Origin: Streptomyces indicus
GTDB taxonomy: Bacteria > Actinomycetota > Actinomycetes > Streptomycetales > Streptomycetaceae
Length of the DNA: 64,000 bases
Direction of reading: 5' to 3'
NCBI RefSeq assembly: GCF_900100315.1
Contig: NZ_FNFF01000004.1
Coordinates: forward strand, 62,001 to 126,000
The notes below the pieces were generated by a model. It saw only the letters and a list, made by a program, of their open reading frames with translations. It was not told where the DNA came from and made no database searches. This document shows positions 63,268-64,000 of this stretch, piece after piece. The first letter of the stretch is position 1; every line of letters starts with the position of its first letter. The position numbers and the translations under genes are program-made.

Positions 63268-64000
63268 GTGACCCCGGTGCGCATGCGGCGTCCCCTGCGG
63301 CTGGCGGGCGCGCTCGCCCTCGCGGCCTGCCTGGCCCTCACGGGCTGCGGCGGCAAGGCGGACAATCCCGCCGCAACAGCAGCGAAGGCGGACAAGAAGG
63401 CTGCTGCCCCGGACCGGGTGGAGCCGCTGTCCGGTACGCCGAAGCCGCAGCTTCCCGTCACCGTCACCTCGGCGGAGGGCAAGAAGGTCACCGTGAAGTC
63501 GGCCGACCGCATCGTGCCGCTCACGGGCGCCCTCAACGAGATCGTGTTCACGCTCGGGCTCGGCGACAAGGTGGTGGCCAAGGACATCACCGCCACCTTC
63601 GAACAGGCCGGCAAGCTCCCGACGGTGACCCGCGGACACGACGTCTCCGCCGAGAGCGTGCTCTCGCTCAGGCCCACGATCGTGATCGGCGACACCACCT
63701 CGGGTCCCGCCGAGGCGATGCAGCAGATACGCGACGCGGGCATCCCCGTGGTGCTCCTGGACACCGCGAAGAGCCTGGAAGACGTGAGCGAGCGGATCGA
63801 GGACGTGGCCGAGGTGCTCGGCGTCGAGCAGGCCGGCGAGCAGCTGGTCCGGCGCACCGAGGACCGTATCGCCGCCGTACAGAAGGGAATTCCGCAGCCG
63901 AAGGACGGCAGGAAGCCGCGGGTCGCCTTCCTCTACCTGCGCGGCACCGCCGCCGTCTATCTGATCGGCGGCGCCGATTCGGGCGCCGGATCGCTGCTCG
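63268..64000 (+). CDS. hmuT: Heme ABC transporter substrate-binding lipoprotein, HmuT-like (3' end outside window)
   Basis: 244 codons visible. Basic N terminus and signal with lipobox LALTGC, a Lys/Ala tether, then a class III periplasmic-binding fold: RIVPLTGALNEIVFTLGLGDKVVAKD, EQAGKLPTVTRGHDVSAESVLSLRPTIVIGD (region described by residues 90-150), and a backbone helix starting VSERIEDVAEVLG. It receives heme from the HtaA proteins and passes it to an HmuUV transporter expected beyond the window. GTG 63268 follows GGTGGAG; GTG 63277 and ATG 63283 are alternatives. Confidence 0.88.
   Translation, partial: MTPVRMRRPLRLAGALALAACLALTGCGGKADNPAATAAKADKKAAAPDRVEPLSGTPKPQLPVTVTSAEGKKVTVKSADRIVPLTGALNEIVFTLGLGDKVVAKDITATFEQAGKLPTVTRGHDVSAESVLSLRPTIVIGDTTSGPAEAMQQIRDAGIPVVLLDTAKSLEDVSERIEDVAEVLGVEQAGEQLVRRTEDRIAAVQKGIPQPKDGRKPRVAFLYLRGTAAVYLIGGADSGAGSLL

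Overview
The window is very GC-rich (about 70% or more by eye), uses GTG, TTG and probably CTG starts, and encodes a sortase-E type LAXTG protein, DmdR/IdeR-like iron boxes, many TetR regulators and many apparently leaderless genes. It is almost certainly a Streptomyces or close relative. No tRNA, rRNA operon, insertion sequence, integrase, prophage or CRISPR array was seen. The only RNA gene recognised is rnpB (37333-37736, minus).

Layout. 1-7.1 kb (minus): an amidase followed by a dipeptide/oligopeptide-type ABC importer (binding lipoprotein, DppB-like permease, a DppC-DppD fusion and a DppF-like ATPase cut by the window edge). 7.2-8.2 kb: an N-acetylmuramoyl-L-alanine amidase. 8.2-10.6 kb (minus): two coupled unknown genes, a membrane protein and a small helical protein, that share a rare Gly/Asn/Gln motif at facing termini. 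This is the best candidate here for an undescribed system. 10.7-14.1 kb and 19.1-22.2 kb (plus): two operons for CoA-thioester beta-oxidation of a bulky, steroid-like side chain (fused double acyl-CoA dehydrogenase, Ltp-type thiolase; MaoC hydratase, zinc alcohol dehydrogenase, Mfe2-like SDR). Both have the same pair of operator types upstream. Between them lie an MFS exporter, an orphan histidine kinase and a two-gene ABC exporter.

22.3-34.6 kb: a small protein, a beta-propeller-like protein, an iron-boxed siderophore-binding lipoprotein, then a housekeeping run (Nif3, CTG-started Zn-ribbon protein, RNase H/phosphatase fusion, KDPG aldolase, YaaA, RNB nuclease), a PH-like membrane protein with MerR, a DUF4260/TetR pair with a very clear operator-promoter region, and a deoxynucleoside kinase. 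34.6-44.2 kb: amidohydrolase, GAF/SpoIIE phosphatase, rnpB, VOC and YdeI-like proteins, hypotheticals, polysaccharide deacetylase, DUF4287 protein, GT2 glycosyltransferase and aldo-keto reductase. 44.2-46.2 kb: TetR plus a cytochrome P450 resembling the CYP125/142 steroid hydroxylases, perhaps functionally linked to the beta-oxidation operons. 46.2-59.9 kb: two PhzF proteins, an SDR, PhoD, a serine hydrolase, an Rsm22-like methyltransferase, DDAH, TetR, glycerophosphodiesterase, a primase-polymerase domain protein, AraC and a cupin. 60-64 kb: a heme-uptake locus (two HtaA surface proteins divergent from HmuT) around an excellent iron box.

Three regulatory themes stand out: near-perfect inverted-repeat operators in front of TetR-type or metabolic genes; -10 hexamers of the TANNNT type 6-7 nt before the start codon at about a dozen genes; and strong hairpins between convergent genes. 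Functions are inferred from motifs and family knowledge without database searches.
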